From positions 434,001-498,000 of the forward strand of contig CAWBOY010000006.1 of NCBI GenBank assembly GCA_963790585.1: a stretch of 64,000 nt of DNA, read 5' to 3'. This DNA comes from CAWBOY01 sp963790585 (lineage in GTDB: Bacteria; Planctomycetota; Planctomycetia; Gemmatales; Gemmataceae). Under the pieces are notes generated by a model. That model made no database searches and had not been told where the DNA came from. It saw nothing but the letters and a program-made list of their open reading frames with translations. A program made the position numbers and the translations under genes. How positions within the stretch are numbered: position 1 is the stretch's first letter; each line of letters opens with the position of its first letter. Positions 1 to 7,690 of the stretch are shown here, piece by piece.

Positions 1-70
1 CACCGCTATTTGTTTGGCAATTCTAGCCTATTTGACCTCCTCAAATGGGCATTATTCTACTTCCGAAGTG

Positions 71-1456
71 ATGGCTAATTCCGTCAGGCGCTCCAGGCCG
101 CCCTTGGCTCGATTGCTTTGGCGCTTATTAGCATTTCTCTTATTTCGTGCTGTCGCAATAGCGTTAGTCGTTAGTCTAGCCGTGGCAGTTCTTGTAATTG
201 ACAGGCACACAGGCCACCTCCGGGCAGTGGCCGTCGCAGTGATTTTTGCCGCTCTCGGAGCCCTTATTGGGGGCGCGAACGGCAATCCTTATCGATCGCT
301 CGGCATGATTTCTCTGGGCGTCACTGCGTTAATTGCTGTTTCCTTTTGGCTAAGCTTGTCTGAATCATCCTTTTCAAGTCCCGTCGTACCGTTCTTGGTT
401 GCGCTCGTTTTTACGCCACTCGGAGCCTATGTGCATCGAAAACTGAGTTATGATTTCTCGTGCTTACAGGAGAACATCCTGAATCTATTTGCCGGGACGG
501 TTTCCATTTGTCTTGCCGTGCTGGTCGCGGAGCTAACTTTCTTGACTCGGGTGAGAAGCGTGGATTTCGAGTCCGGCCTGCCGAAAGAAGCGGCCACATT
601 AATACTTGGGCTCGTTCTCATTTCCGGCTTCGCATCTTCTGTCGTTCTCTGGATCTGGCTCTTCATCCCCACGCTGCAACTCGTCATCGAATGGCTCCTC
701 TCCCCCGTATATCGTATCCGGGAATATGGCCCTGGTGTTGGCCGGATTCCCGAGCGTGGCCCCGTCCTCATTGTCGCCAATCATGCGGCCTGGCTCGATC
801 CGTTTTGCATCGCCAAGGTCGCGCCGCGTCCCATTCGGCCGATGATGACGAGCCGTTTCTTCGATTTGCCGGTGATTCGTTGGCTTATGGTGCGCGTCGT
901 TCGGGCTATACGCGTCGAAAATTCGCTTATCCGCCATGAAACGCCGGAAATCGACCAAGCGATCGCCGGGCTGAGGGCGGGCGATTGCATCACGATCTTT
1001 CCGGAAGGCATGATGCGGCGCAATGACGAGACGCTGCTACGGCCATTTGGCCAAGGCGTGTGGCGCATTCTCGAGGCGCTTCCCAATACACCCGTGATCG
1101 TTTGCTGGATCGAAGGTTGTTGGAAAAGTTACACTTCGTATTACAATGGTCCGCCAACTAAAAATAAGAGACTCGATTGGTTTCGCCGCATCCAAGTCGC
1201 CATCGCGGAACCGGAGATCTTGGCACCGGACTTGCTGGTAAACAAGACGAAAACTCGTGAGTATCTCATGCAACGCTGCCTCGGGTGCCGGAGCTACCTG
1301 GGGTTGGATGTGCCCGCAGGCGCAGTCCTTGGCAGTGGCCGACCCAGAAGCCATGTCATCGCCTCCGCTCGCCGAAGGAGGAGAAGGGCTCCAGTGGGTC
1401 AACTCTTCATGAAAGCAACGCAAGAAAGTCCGCATATTCTCATGCAACCTTGGTAG
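71..1456 (+). CDS. membrane-anchored 1-acyl-glycerol-3-phosphate acyltransferase-like protein (PlsC family)
   Basis: Probable acyltransferase of glycerolipid synthesis, moving an acyl group onto a lysophosphatidate-like acceptor at the inner membrane. The first ~220 residues hold about six hydrophobic segments. A PlsC domain follows: the HX4D catalytic motif is seen as NHAAWLD near residue 237 and the acceptor-binding FPEG near 310. I chose ATG at 71; the frame stays open to the window edge, so TTG at 14 or an upstream start is possible. The last ~45 residues become Arg-rich and unlike a PlsC tail. Another frame from about 1315 reads more naturally to a TGA at 1410, so a frame break near the 3' end is likely. 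A GT4 glycosyltransferase follows after ~50 bp in the same direction, suggesting shared glycolipid or envelope work (inference). Confidence 0.75.
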   Translation: MANSVRRSRPPLARLLWRLLAFLLFRAVAIALVVSLAVAVLVIDRHTGHLRAVAVAVIFAALGALIGGANGNPYRSLGMISLGVTALIAVSFWLSLSESSFSSPVVPFLVALVFTPLGAYVHRKLSYDFSCLQENILNLFAGTVSICLAVLVAELTFLTRVRSVDFESGLPKEAATLILGLVLISGFASSVVLWIWLFIPTLQLVIEWLLSPVYRIREYGPGVGRIPERGPVLIVANHAAWLDPFCIAKVAPRPIRPMMTSRFFDLPVIRWLMVRVVRAIRVENSLIRHETPEIDQAIAGLRAGDCITIFPEGMMRRNDETLLRPFGQGVWRILEALPNTPVIVCWIEGCWKSYTSYYNGPPTKNKRLDWFRRIQVAIAEPEILAPDLLVNKTKTREYLMQRCLGCRSYLGLDVPAGAVLGSGRPRSHVIASARRRRRRAPVGQLFMKATQESPHILMQPW

Positions 1457-1503
1457 CATAAGATATGGTGTGTCGAACCCAGACTGGTGAAAGGATTTCC
1501 CCA

Positions 1504-2733
1504 ATGTCCTCGAACCTTCCCTGGCGCCCCCTGAGCCTGACCTTGGTGACGGAGACATTTCCGCCCGAGGTCAATGGCGTAGCGCGGACTTTGGGCCGAT
1601 GGGTGAAAGAGTTCCAGTCGCGCGGGCATATCGTCCAAGTCATACGACCGAGACAGCCGTCTGAAAAGCCGTCCCCTGAACTGGTTCACGGTTTGCCCGT
1701 ACCGATGTATCCGCAGTTGCGTTTCGGCGTGGCTAGCCCAATGCGCCTTGCGTCCGTGATGCAAAAGGCGCTTCCCGATGTCGTCCACATCGCTACCGAA
1801 GGGCCGCTCGGCTGGGCGGCCCTTTATGCCGCCGCCACAGTCAGCGTTCCGGTCGCCTCGAGCTTTCATACGAATTTCGACCATTACGCATCGCATTACG
1901 GCATGGGCCCCCTCGAAGGCATTCTCAATGCACTCCTGCGTTGGTTCCACAACGCCACAGAAGTTACGTTGGTGCCGAGCGAGGCGACGCGCCGTCGTCT
2001 GCTGGCCGAAGGAGTCGAGCGCGTCGAAATTTGGACGCGCGGCGTCGATCATCACCTTTTCAATCCGGCGCGGCGCGATCCGGATCTGCGCGACAGCCTT
2101 GGGCTCGGTTCCGATGGTGTCTTGATCGCCTACGTCGGCCGTCTGGCGTCGGAGAAAAATCTTCAGGCCCTGCTGACGGCGTTTCAAGAATTGCAGCAAG
2201 CCAACGTCTCAGGAAAGCCCCTCAAGTTAGTGCTAGTCGGGGCAGGACCGCTCGGCGAGTTACTGCGCTATAACGCGCCCCGCGACGTCATTCTCGCGGG
2301 CGAGCAGCGCGGCACCGCTCTCGCAAGTTGGTACGCGAGTGCTGACATCTTTGCCTTTCCTTCTTGCAGCGAGACATTTGGAAACGTCGTCCTCGAAGCC
2401 CAGGCCAGCGGCCTGCCGGTGGTCGGATTCGACACACAAGGCGTCAACGAACGGATTGCGGATGGTGTCGATGGCTTCCTCGTCGCGCCGGGCGCCAGCA
2501 TGACGGCGTCTCTCGCCAAACTGATTGAGAACGCTTCCTTACGCGAACGCTTCGGCCACGCAGCCCGCCTGAAGGCGGCAGAGCAGGATTGGGAGCCGAT
2601 CTTTGACAGGTTGGAACAGACCTACTTGCGCCTAAAATATGCGCATGATGCGAAAGTGGGAGTCGCGGCGGCGCCGATCCGAGCCAAGGGCCGGCCAGCA
2701 CGAGCCCTGGCGCCTATCAGGAACGCGGTTTAG
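1504..2733 (+). CDS. glycosyltransferase family 4 (GT4), MgtA-like
   Basis: Transfers a nucleotide-activated sugar, probably to a lipid or glycan acceptor on the cytoplasmic face of the membrane. The N-terminus (LTLVTETFPPEVNGVA, about residues 10–25) is the acceptor-domain start typical of GT4 mannosyltransferases that act on lipids. The C-terminal half has the EX7E signature in SETFGNVVLEAQASGLPVV, with the first Glu near residue 290. At ~409 residues it is full length. ATG 1504 is preferred over ATG 1465 because AAAGG lies about 9 nt upstream and the conserved fold begins just after it. It follows the acyltransferase and overlaps the convergent next gene by 17 bp at the 3' end. The exact sugar and acceptor cannot be read from sequence. 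Confidence 0.85.
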   Translation: MSSNLPWRPLSLTLVTETFPPEVNGVARTLGRWVKEFQSRGHIVQVIRPRQPSEKPSPELVHGLPVPMYPQLRFGVASPMRLASVMQKALPDVVHIATEGPLGWAALYAAATVSVPVASSFHTNFDHYASHYGMGPLEGILNALLRWFHNATEVTLVPSEATRRRLLAEGVERVEIWTRGVDHHLFNPARRDPDLRDSLGLGSDGVLIAYVGRLASEKNLQALLTAFQELQQANVSGKPLKLVLVGAGPLGELLRYNAPRDVILAGEQRGTALASWYASADIFAFPSCSETFGNVVLEAQASGLPVVGFDTQGVNERIADGVDGFLVAPGASMTASLAKLIENASLRERFGHAARLKAAEQDWEPIFDRLEQTYLRLKYAHDAKVGVAAAPIRAKGRPARALAPIRNAV

Positions 2734-3097
2734 GCAGCTCGGCCTGCAATCGAAACTGATCAGCGCTCAAGGCAGCCTGCTCGATGTGAATTAGGCCCTG
2801 GCCAGCCGCCGCGAAGGCCCAGGCAAGAGCGTTCCAAGTCTCTTTCGTCGCTTTGTCGGCGTTGCCCCAGATAACGCATTGAATCGTGCTGCCGTCGCGG
2901 CGAATCGTCACCATGCCGCCTTGCGCCGCCGCCACTCGAAGTTCGCGCCATTGTTCTGGCGGCTGTTCGTCAGGAAAAGCCAGTTGGCCGTCGATCATTC
3001 GCATTTGCACGCCCCAGCCCTGATTGGCGAGGAGCGTTTGGGCGCGCTCCCAAGACGGTGGCGAATCTGCAAATGTTATGCTGAGATTTAGACCCAT
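2717..3097 (-). CDS. conserved hypothetical protein, 126 aa
   Basis: A small soluble protein with no signal peptide or membrane segment. It begins with a hydrophobic strand (MGLNLSITFADSPPSWERA) and contains WRELRVAAAQGGMVTIRRD and IQCVIWGNADKATKETWNA. The alternating pattern suggests an alpha/beta fold; I do not recognise a named family. It is convergent with the GT4 gene, overlapping its last 17 bp, and lies next to a palindromic repeat pair. Codon use resembles its neighbours, which supports a real gene. Function unknown. Confidence 0.6.
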   Translation of the reverse strand: MGLNLSITFADSPPSWERAQTLLANQGWGVQMRMIDGQLAFPDEQPPEQWRELRVAAAQGGMVTIRRDGSTIQCVIWGNADKATKETWNALAWAFAAAGQGLIHIEQAALSADQFRLQAELPKPRS

Positions 3098-3143
3098 GGC
3101 GCGGTTCCCAGAATGCGGCCCACCTCACACTTCAAACAACGCT

Positions 3144-3257
3144 GGGTGCCATGCCCGTGCTTGCGTGGGCATGAGCGGCAAACGCCTTCTGATTTTGCGT
3201 CATACTTGGGAAACATTAGTGCCCATTCATGCCCACGCAAGCGTGGGCATGGCACCC
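3144..3257. repeat. paired inverted intergenic repeats (GGGTGCCATGCCC type)
   Basis: Two ~30-bp copies (3144–3173 and 3228–3257) lie in opposite orientation about 55 bp apart and differ at two positions. Each copy is itself palindromic, with ATGCCCACGC facing GCGTGGGCAT around a 4-nt centre. The unit fills the gap between two genes. Sequence resembling the end of the adjacent FIST gene (TTCAAACAA) occurs on both sides at about 3131 and 3286, which could be a target duplication. I recall similar units as dispersed intergenic repeats in planctomycetes, where they are often miscalled as short ORFs. Function unknown. Confidence 0.7.
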
Positions 3258-3279
3258 AAGTTTTCCGGATAGCCACGAC

Positions 3280-4452
3280 TCACTCTTCAAACAATGCCAC
3301 GCTGGCTGTAAACCCATGTTGAAAATTAAGGCCGCCGACGGGGCCGAGCTCGCCCATGGCGAAGAAGCCGGCCAAGGGAATCGCTCCAAGTTCTTGGCGA
3401 ATGGCCTGGGCGTCGTGGTGCGGTTGGGCAAATAGGCGGCTGCCACGCCCGTTGCAGCTGAAAACAAGGGCCGACGCCGCTTTTTTCTCGTGGGCGGCGG
3501 CATCGAGCTGAAGCAAGGCACGCAAATCTTCATCCGCGGTTGCGGCATCGCGGATATGAAATTGAATTGTCTGACCGACGCGGACGCGATCCGTCAACGT
3601 CAAGCCGCCCGTTTGTTTGTCAATCTCGATGACGTTACGCACCAGGAAATCGCCCCTCTGAAAAACGTCGCGATACTCGCTGATCACGCGGCCTATATGA
3701 AGCCCCTGATGAAATAGCTTTTGGTCTTCGACGCTCAAGCCCTGCCAAACATTTTTGAGCTGCTCGACCGGATCGCGGCCGCCGAGTTCGAAGATGCTCC
3801 GTTCATGGGCTTTGGTGACGAGCATCGGTTGGCCGATCGGCCGGCAGCCTTGCGAGACGATGGGCCGCAAGCCGACGGCGCCTTGGAGCAAAATGCCGAC
3901 AGCGCCCTCGTTGTGTACTTTGCCGTCGAGCAGCAGACGGACCTGGCCCGGACCGCGAATTCCGCTCGCCATCCCGCCGAGTACGCGGAGGCCTTTGCAA
4001 TCGTCGTTCATCTGTTGCAAGAACACTTCGGCCGGGAAGGTGAACGGATCGCCGAGCATCAGAATCACGGCATCCAAGCCGGACGCGCCGACCAACGCAT
4101 CGGGCATACCCATAAGACTCGTGCCATCCGCCGTTAGCTCCAGAGTGAGATGAAAGGGGTCCATGCTCACCGGACGCGACCATTTGGCCGCCCAGATGCT
4201 GACACCGGGGCGTTGTTCAACCTCGATGTCGCCGCCGATGACGCCCTCGGCGATGCAGCCAAGAGAACAAGCCGGCTTCAGTCGCTTCGTAATGATCCGT
4301 GAAAGTAACTCGACTTCGGTCGCGTGGTGGTAGGAAAAGAACAGAACGACGAGATCCGGAGGGCCTTGAAGGTCTGCATGAATGAGGGAGCAGGCTTCTT
4401 CGATAGCCGAGCCAGTCTGCGGGAGTGTCGAAACGGCGGCGGCAAAAGGCAT
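3280..4452 (-). CDS. FIST domain signal-transduction protein
   Basis: FIST_N plus FIST_C protein of 390 residues, a cytoplasmic sensory family thought to bind small ligands such as amino acids. The N-terminal half has the typical start AVSTLPQTGSAIEEACS, then PDLVVLFFSYHHATE and LGCIAEGVIGG. The C-terminal half carries the usual FIST_C end: ASALVFSCNGRGSRLF followed by IPLAGFFAMGELGPVGG (about residues 335–380). Nothing appears truncated. GAGG lies about 6 nt upstream of ATG 4452. It stands alone with no adjacent kinase or receiver gene, so its partner is not evident. A promoter and tRNA-Arg on the opposite strand lie upstream. Confidence 0.88.
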   Translation of the reverse strand: MPFAAAVSTLPQTGSAIEEACSLIHADLQGPPDLVVLFFSYHHATEVELLSRIITKRLKPACSLGCIAEGVIGGDIEVEQRPGVSIWAAKWSRPVSMDPFHLTLELTADGTSLMGMPDALVGASGLDAVILMLGDPFTFPAEVFLQQMNDDCKGLRVLGGMASGIRGPGQVRLLLDGKVHNEGAVGILLQGAVGLRPIVSQGCRPIGQPMLVTKAHERSIFELGGRDPVEQLKNVWQGLSVEDQKLFHQGLHIGRVISEYRDVFQRGDFLVRNVIEIDKQTGGLTLTDRVRVGQTIQFHIRDAATADEDLRALLQLDAAAHEKKAASALVFSCNGRGSRLFAQPHHDAQAIRQELGAIPLAGFFAMGELGPVGGLNFQHGFTASVALFEE

Positions 4453-4661
4453 GGCAGCCTCGGCATGGTGAATGAATCGCGCTCCGTGAGCCGGGACTGA
4501 CCCGACGTCGCATGCCGTTCAGGGGAGGACTTCCTTGGCCTGGTTGCGGCGGGCTTCCGGTCGTGCTTGTCCACGATGGTATTTAACTTAGGCAGCACGC
4601 AATCGCGTGACAACGGGTGTGAACCGGGCCGGAAGCGGAAGTGTCTGGATGATGCCGGACG

Positions 4662-4690
4662 TTGACATGCTTTAGTATGGCCTCTATAGT
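4662..4690 (+). promoter_or_regulatory. sigma-70-type promoter for tRNA-Arg
   Basis: A consensus −35 box TTGACA (4662–4667) and a TATAGT −10 box (4685–4690) are separated by exactly 17 bp. The predicted transcription start near 4697 is about 19 bp before the 5' end of the tRNA at 4716. It is the best promoter match I found in the window. Confidence 0.7.
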
Positions 4691-4715
4691 GCTATTCTGT
4701 CGTACGCAGACAGAA

Positions 4716-4789
<74 letters not shown>

Positions 4790-5257
4790 TTGCTGGCTAG
4801 TCACATCTGTTCAAAAAAACAAATACTTCGATTGTGCTTATTTCGCGGCTAGTAGCTTGGAGCGGATTGTCAGAATGTATAGTCACAAACGCACGAAGCT
4901 GTTATTCGTTATCTTGAAAGAAGTGGTGGCACGAGACGCTGCTGAGACTCGCAAATCAGCAACGTCCCGTGCCCACTTGAGGGGAGTTGGGAATCGTCTG
5001 CATGAAGTTTTGGGACTCGCTACCAGAACTTCGATCATCATTAAAAGCACGCCGCGTGCCAAACCACTCATCTTGTGTATGTTCGATGTCGTACAGAGAT
5101 CATAACGCCTTTCAAAATAACAGTTTGCGCTTTGTAAGCATGCAAACCTTCACCTTCGAGTCGGCCGCGCCTTTCTCATTTTCTCGGCGACTGCTCTTTT
5201 TTGCAACAAACGACTGCTTCATAACGCGATAGTTGTCTCTTTTTTGACCACTCTTTT
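4790..5257. other. intergenic region after tRNA-Arg, no supported gene
   Basis: About 470 bp with no coding sequence I can support on either strand; the possible reading frames are short and lack protein-like composition. The only structure seen is the imperfect long hairpin at 4921–4978. No integrase or duplicated tRNA end was found, so nothing suggests an integrated element at this tRNA. Confidence 0.5.
4921..4978. repeat. long imperfect hairpin
   Basis: The left arm 4921–4945 pairs with the right arm 4956–4978 around a 10-nt loop, with a 2-nt bulge and a few mismatches or G·U pairs. The stem is about 22 bp. No T-tract follows either arm, so it is not a typical intrinsic terminator. It may be a small repeat element or a structured RNA. 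Confidence 0.5.
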
Positions 5258-5602
5258 TTAGCCCGGCGGCCAGCCCAGGTCGCGGCCACCCAAAAGATGA
5301 AAATGAACGTGTGGCACGGTCTGCCCCGCCCGCTCCCGGCAGTTGGCCACGATACGATAACCGTCGGAAATACCGAGAACCTTCGCCAATTGGGCCGCCA
5401 CGAGGTGGAGATGGCCCATGAGTTCGACATCATCAAGCGTCAAATCTGCATGGGTGGCAATCTCCTTCTTCGGGATGATTAACACATGCACGGGCGCTTG
5501 TGGATTGACGTCGTGAAAAGCCAGGCACAAATCATCCTCGTGAATGATGCGTGCGGGGATCTCCTTGGAGAGGATCTTGAGGAAGATGTTCGTTGGAAGC
5601 AT
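5258..5602 (-). CDS. HIT family nucleotide-binding hydrolase
   Basis: Histidine-triad protein of the HinT/protein kinase C inhibitor-like group; known members hydrolyse AMP-lysine or similar phosphoramidates in the cytoplasm. The start NIFLKILSKEIPARIIHEDD and the C-terminal catalytic HVHFHLLGG (His 98, 100 and 102 of 114) are both present, and the length is normal for the family. ATG 5602 is preferred over one at 5692 because it has CGAGGA about 8 nt upstream and the family begins here. It is divergent from the RNase HII-like gene, sharing a ~110-bp promoter gap. Confidence 0.92.
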   Translation of the reverse strand: MLPTNIFLKILSKEIPARIIHEDDLCLAFHDVNPQAPVHVLIIPKKEIATHADLTLDDVELMGHLHLVAAQLAKVLGISDGYRIVANCRERAGQTVPHVHFHLLGGRDLGWPPG

Positions 5603-5715
5603 GAAGAAGTCCTCGGGGCGAAGCGCGGGGCTGTCAAATTCGTAGTCTAGGTATCTGAAGGAAATTGGCCGTTCCCGGTTTGTCGAAATCATCGTGGCTC
5701 GCGAAAGGACGTTCT

Positions 5716-6675
5716 ATGGTCTGGCTGGTCGGCATTGATGAAGCGGGCTATGGCCCGAACCTCGGCCCGTTCGTCATGACCGCCGTCACGTGCCAAGTGC
5801 CCAAGAAAATAGCCAGTACATGTCTATGGGAGACGCTCTCGGCCGCCGTGCGCAAAGGCTGTCACGAGGATGATGATCGAATCCTGATCGACGATTCCAA
5901 GGTCGTCTACTCCGTGGAGCGAGGTCTCCAGGCACTAGAACGCGGCATGCTGGCGACGCTTTGGCACGCTCAAAGGCGTAAGACGCTGGCTCATCTCCTG
6001 GAACAGGCCTGTCCCAAGGATTGTGCCGAGCTAAGGTTCGAGCCTTGGTTCACAGGGCAAACGGCGCTCCCCACGGACGAGGAGGAAATCGATTCCAGCC
6101 CGCTGGCCGAGCGCTTTCGGGCTTGCTGCCTTTCGGCCGGCGTGGCGGCCTGGCAGGTTCAGAGCAGCGTCATCTGCGCGGCACGGTTCAATCGCCTGCT
6201 TGACCACCACGGCAGCAAGGGAGCCATCCTGGCTCACTCGCTGGCGTGTTTGTTGGCATGGACGCTCGACAGCGTACCGGACCAGGACGAGCTGATCTTT
6301 GCCATTGATAAGCATGGAGGACGGAACAGCTACGCCGCGCAAATCCAGTCGGCGTTACCGGATTCGATGGTGGTGGCACACAGAGAATCCGCCGCCGCGA
6401 GCGTTTATGAAGTGCTGGGTCGGGGTCGAAAGATCACGCTGACGTTTCAGCCACGCGCCGATCAAGAGCATCTTTGCGTGTCGCTGGCTTCAATGGCAAG
6501 CAAGTATCTGCGTGAGTTGCTGATGCGGGAATTCAATCTTTTTTGGCTGGAACATCTACCGGGTTTGAAGGCGACGGCAGGCTATCCCGGCGACGCCGCG
6601 CGCTTCTACGCCGCGATACAGCCGATCGCCGCCCGCCTGGGGTTGGCGGAGACGACGATTTGGCGGCGTAAGTGA
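5716..6675 (+). CDS. divergent ribonuclease HII-like protein
   Basis: RNase H-fold protein related to RNase HII, which cleaves RNA in RNA–DNA hybrids. The first motif GIDEAGYGPNLGP (Asp8, Glu9) matches the RNase HII signature GIDEAGRGP with Arg replaced by Tyr. DDSK near residue 59–62 matches the conserved DSK, and FAIDKHGG is a plausible third-acid region. Near the C-terminus SMASKYLRELLM and AGYPGDAARFYAAIQP replace the usual SIxAKxxRD and GYGT elements. At 319 residues it is longer than the usual ~200. ATG 5716 has AAAGGA 6 nt upstream; an ATG at 5665 would add a non-conserved leader. Because of the substitutions its substrate may differ from classical RNase HII. Confidence 0.75.
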   Translation: MVWLVGIDEAGYGPNLGPFVMTAVTCQVPKKIASTCLWETLSAAVRKGCHEDDDRILIDDSKVVYSVERGLQALERGMLATLWHAQRRKTLAHLLEQACPKDCAELRFEPWFTGQTALPTDEEEIDSSPLAERFRACCLSAGVAAWQVQSSVICAARFNRLLDHHGSKGAILAHSLACLLAWTLDSVPDQDELIFAIDKHGGRNSYAAQIQSALPDSMVVAHRESAAASVYEVLGRGRKITLTFQPRADQEHLCVSLASMASKYLRELLMREFNLFWLEHLPGLKATAGYPGDAARFYAAIQPIAARLGLAETTIWRRK

Positions 6676-6684
6676 GGGCAAGTT

Positions 6685-6999
6685 TTACCAAGCGCCAATT
6701 ACTTCAATCTGACTTTTCTCATCCAGCGTGATGCTCGACATTTCGCCGTTTTTCTTTGTGAAATGAACGGTCACGACGACGATATCATCGGCCGGAACAC
6801 GGTCGGTCGCGATGCCGGTGTTTAGATAGTTATAGCCCCGATAAACGCCTTCTACCGTCGTCGTCCAGCTGGCGCTGCTGCCGACGCGGACAAATTGCAT
6901 AATGCGAATGTGCTGCCCGAGTTTCAGGCCGCGAATCGTGTCGGCCAGGGCCGGCCGAATGGGGCGCGTCGCGGAAAGTATGGTGGCAGACGGGGTCAC
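6685..6999 (-). CDS. conserved hypothetical protein coupled to ilvN
   Basis: A 104-residue protein starting at a GTG (6999) that overlaps the ilvN stop codon as GTGA, indicating translational coupling. The N-terminus SATRPIRPALADTIRGLKLGQHIRIMQ is followed by beta-rich sequence with WTTTVEGVYRGYNYLNTGIA and VVVTVHFTKKNGE, consistent with a small beta-barrel (inference). No signal peptide. I do not recognise a named domain. Its position links it to branched-chain amino acid synthesis or simply to the same transcript. Confidence 0.65.
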   Translation of the reverse strand: MTPSATILSATRPIRPALADTIRGLKLGQHIRIMQFVRVGSSASWTTTVEGVYRGYNYLNTGIATDRVPADDIVVVTVHFTKKNGEMSSITLDEKSQIEVIGAW

Positions 7000-7493
7000 A
7001 ACAGATCTCCTTTGCCGGTCTGGCGGCGAACCAGCGCAATGCGCCCCGTTCGAGCCAGCTCCATGATTCCATAAGGGCGCATCAGGTCGATAAAGGCCTC
7101 GATTTTGTTTTCGCGGCCACTGATCTCGACCATCAAGCTTTCGCGGCCAATGTCGACGACATTGCCGCGAAACATTTCGACAAGCGTTTGAATCTCGGCG
7201 CACTGCGACGGCTGAGCGCGAACGCTTAGCAACATCAGATCGCGCTCGACGAAGTCCTCGCTGCTGATGTCCTGGACCTTGACGACCGTAATAATCTTGT
7301 CGAGCTGCTTGCGCACCTGTTCGAGTTCAGCGTCGTCGCCGTGGACGACAAAGGTCATGCGCGACAGGTTCGGATCTTCCGTTTCACCGACCGCGAGGCT
7401 ATCGATATTAAAAGCGCGCGAAGCCAGCATCCCGGAGACGTGAGCAAGAACTCCGGGCTGGTTTTGCACCAACGCGGACAGGACATGGCGCAT
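6996..7493 (-). CDS. ilvN: acetolactate synthase small (regulatory) subunit
   Basis: Regulatory subunit of acetohydroxyacid synthase, which condenses pyruvate (or pyruvate and 2-ketobutyrate) in valine, leucine and isoleucine synthesis; it gives feedback control by valine. The N-terminal ACT domain is clear: MRHVLSALVQNQPGVLAHVS then FNIDSLAVGETEDPNLSRMT. A C-terminal ALS_ss domain follows (RDLMLLSVRAQPSQCAEI, VDIGRESLMVEISG, ARTGRIALVRR). At 165 residues it is full length. The large subunit gene is not in this window. ilvH is an equally valid name. A small hypothetical gene overlaps its stop. Confidence 0.93.
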   Translation of the reverse strand: MRHVLSALVQNQPGVLAHVSGMLASRAFNIDSLAVGETEDPNLSRMTFVVHGDDAELEQVRKQLDKIITVVKVQDISSEDFVERDLMLLSVRAQPSQCAEIQTLVEMFRGNVVDIGRESLMVEISGRENKIEAFIDLMRPYGIMELARTGRIALVRRQTGKGDLL

Positions 7494-7599
7494 TCGAGGT
7501 TTCTCCGGGGAGCAGCGGCAATCAGGACTTCAGGAGATGATAGGGACGAGCTAGGGGGTGTGCAACAACCTCTTGTCTTCAAGCATATTCTGTCTTCAA

Positions 7600-7672
7600 G
7601 AGCCGGGAGCGTCAGCGACCGGAGAGCATCACACGCACTCAGAGTGTCCCCGGTCGCTTACGCTCCGGGCTC
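7600..7672. repeat. palindromic REP-like repeat, copy 1
   Basis: Left arm 7600–7622 (starting GAGCCGGGAGCGTCAGCGAC) is the inverted partner of right arm 7650–7672, with a ~27-nt centre. Nearly the same arms recur at 17545–17617 with a different centre. Located between ilvN and the downstream redoxin gene. Confidence 0.75.
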
Positions 7673-7690
7673 TCGAAAACCAATCGTTCA

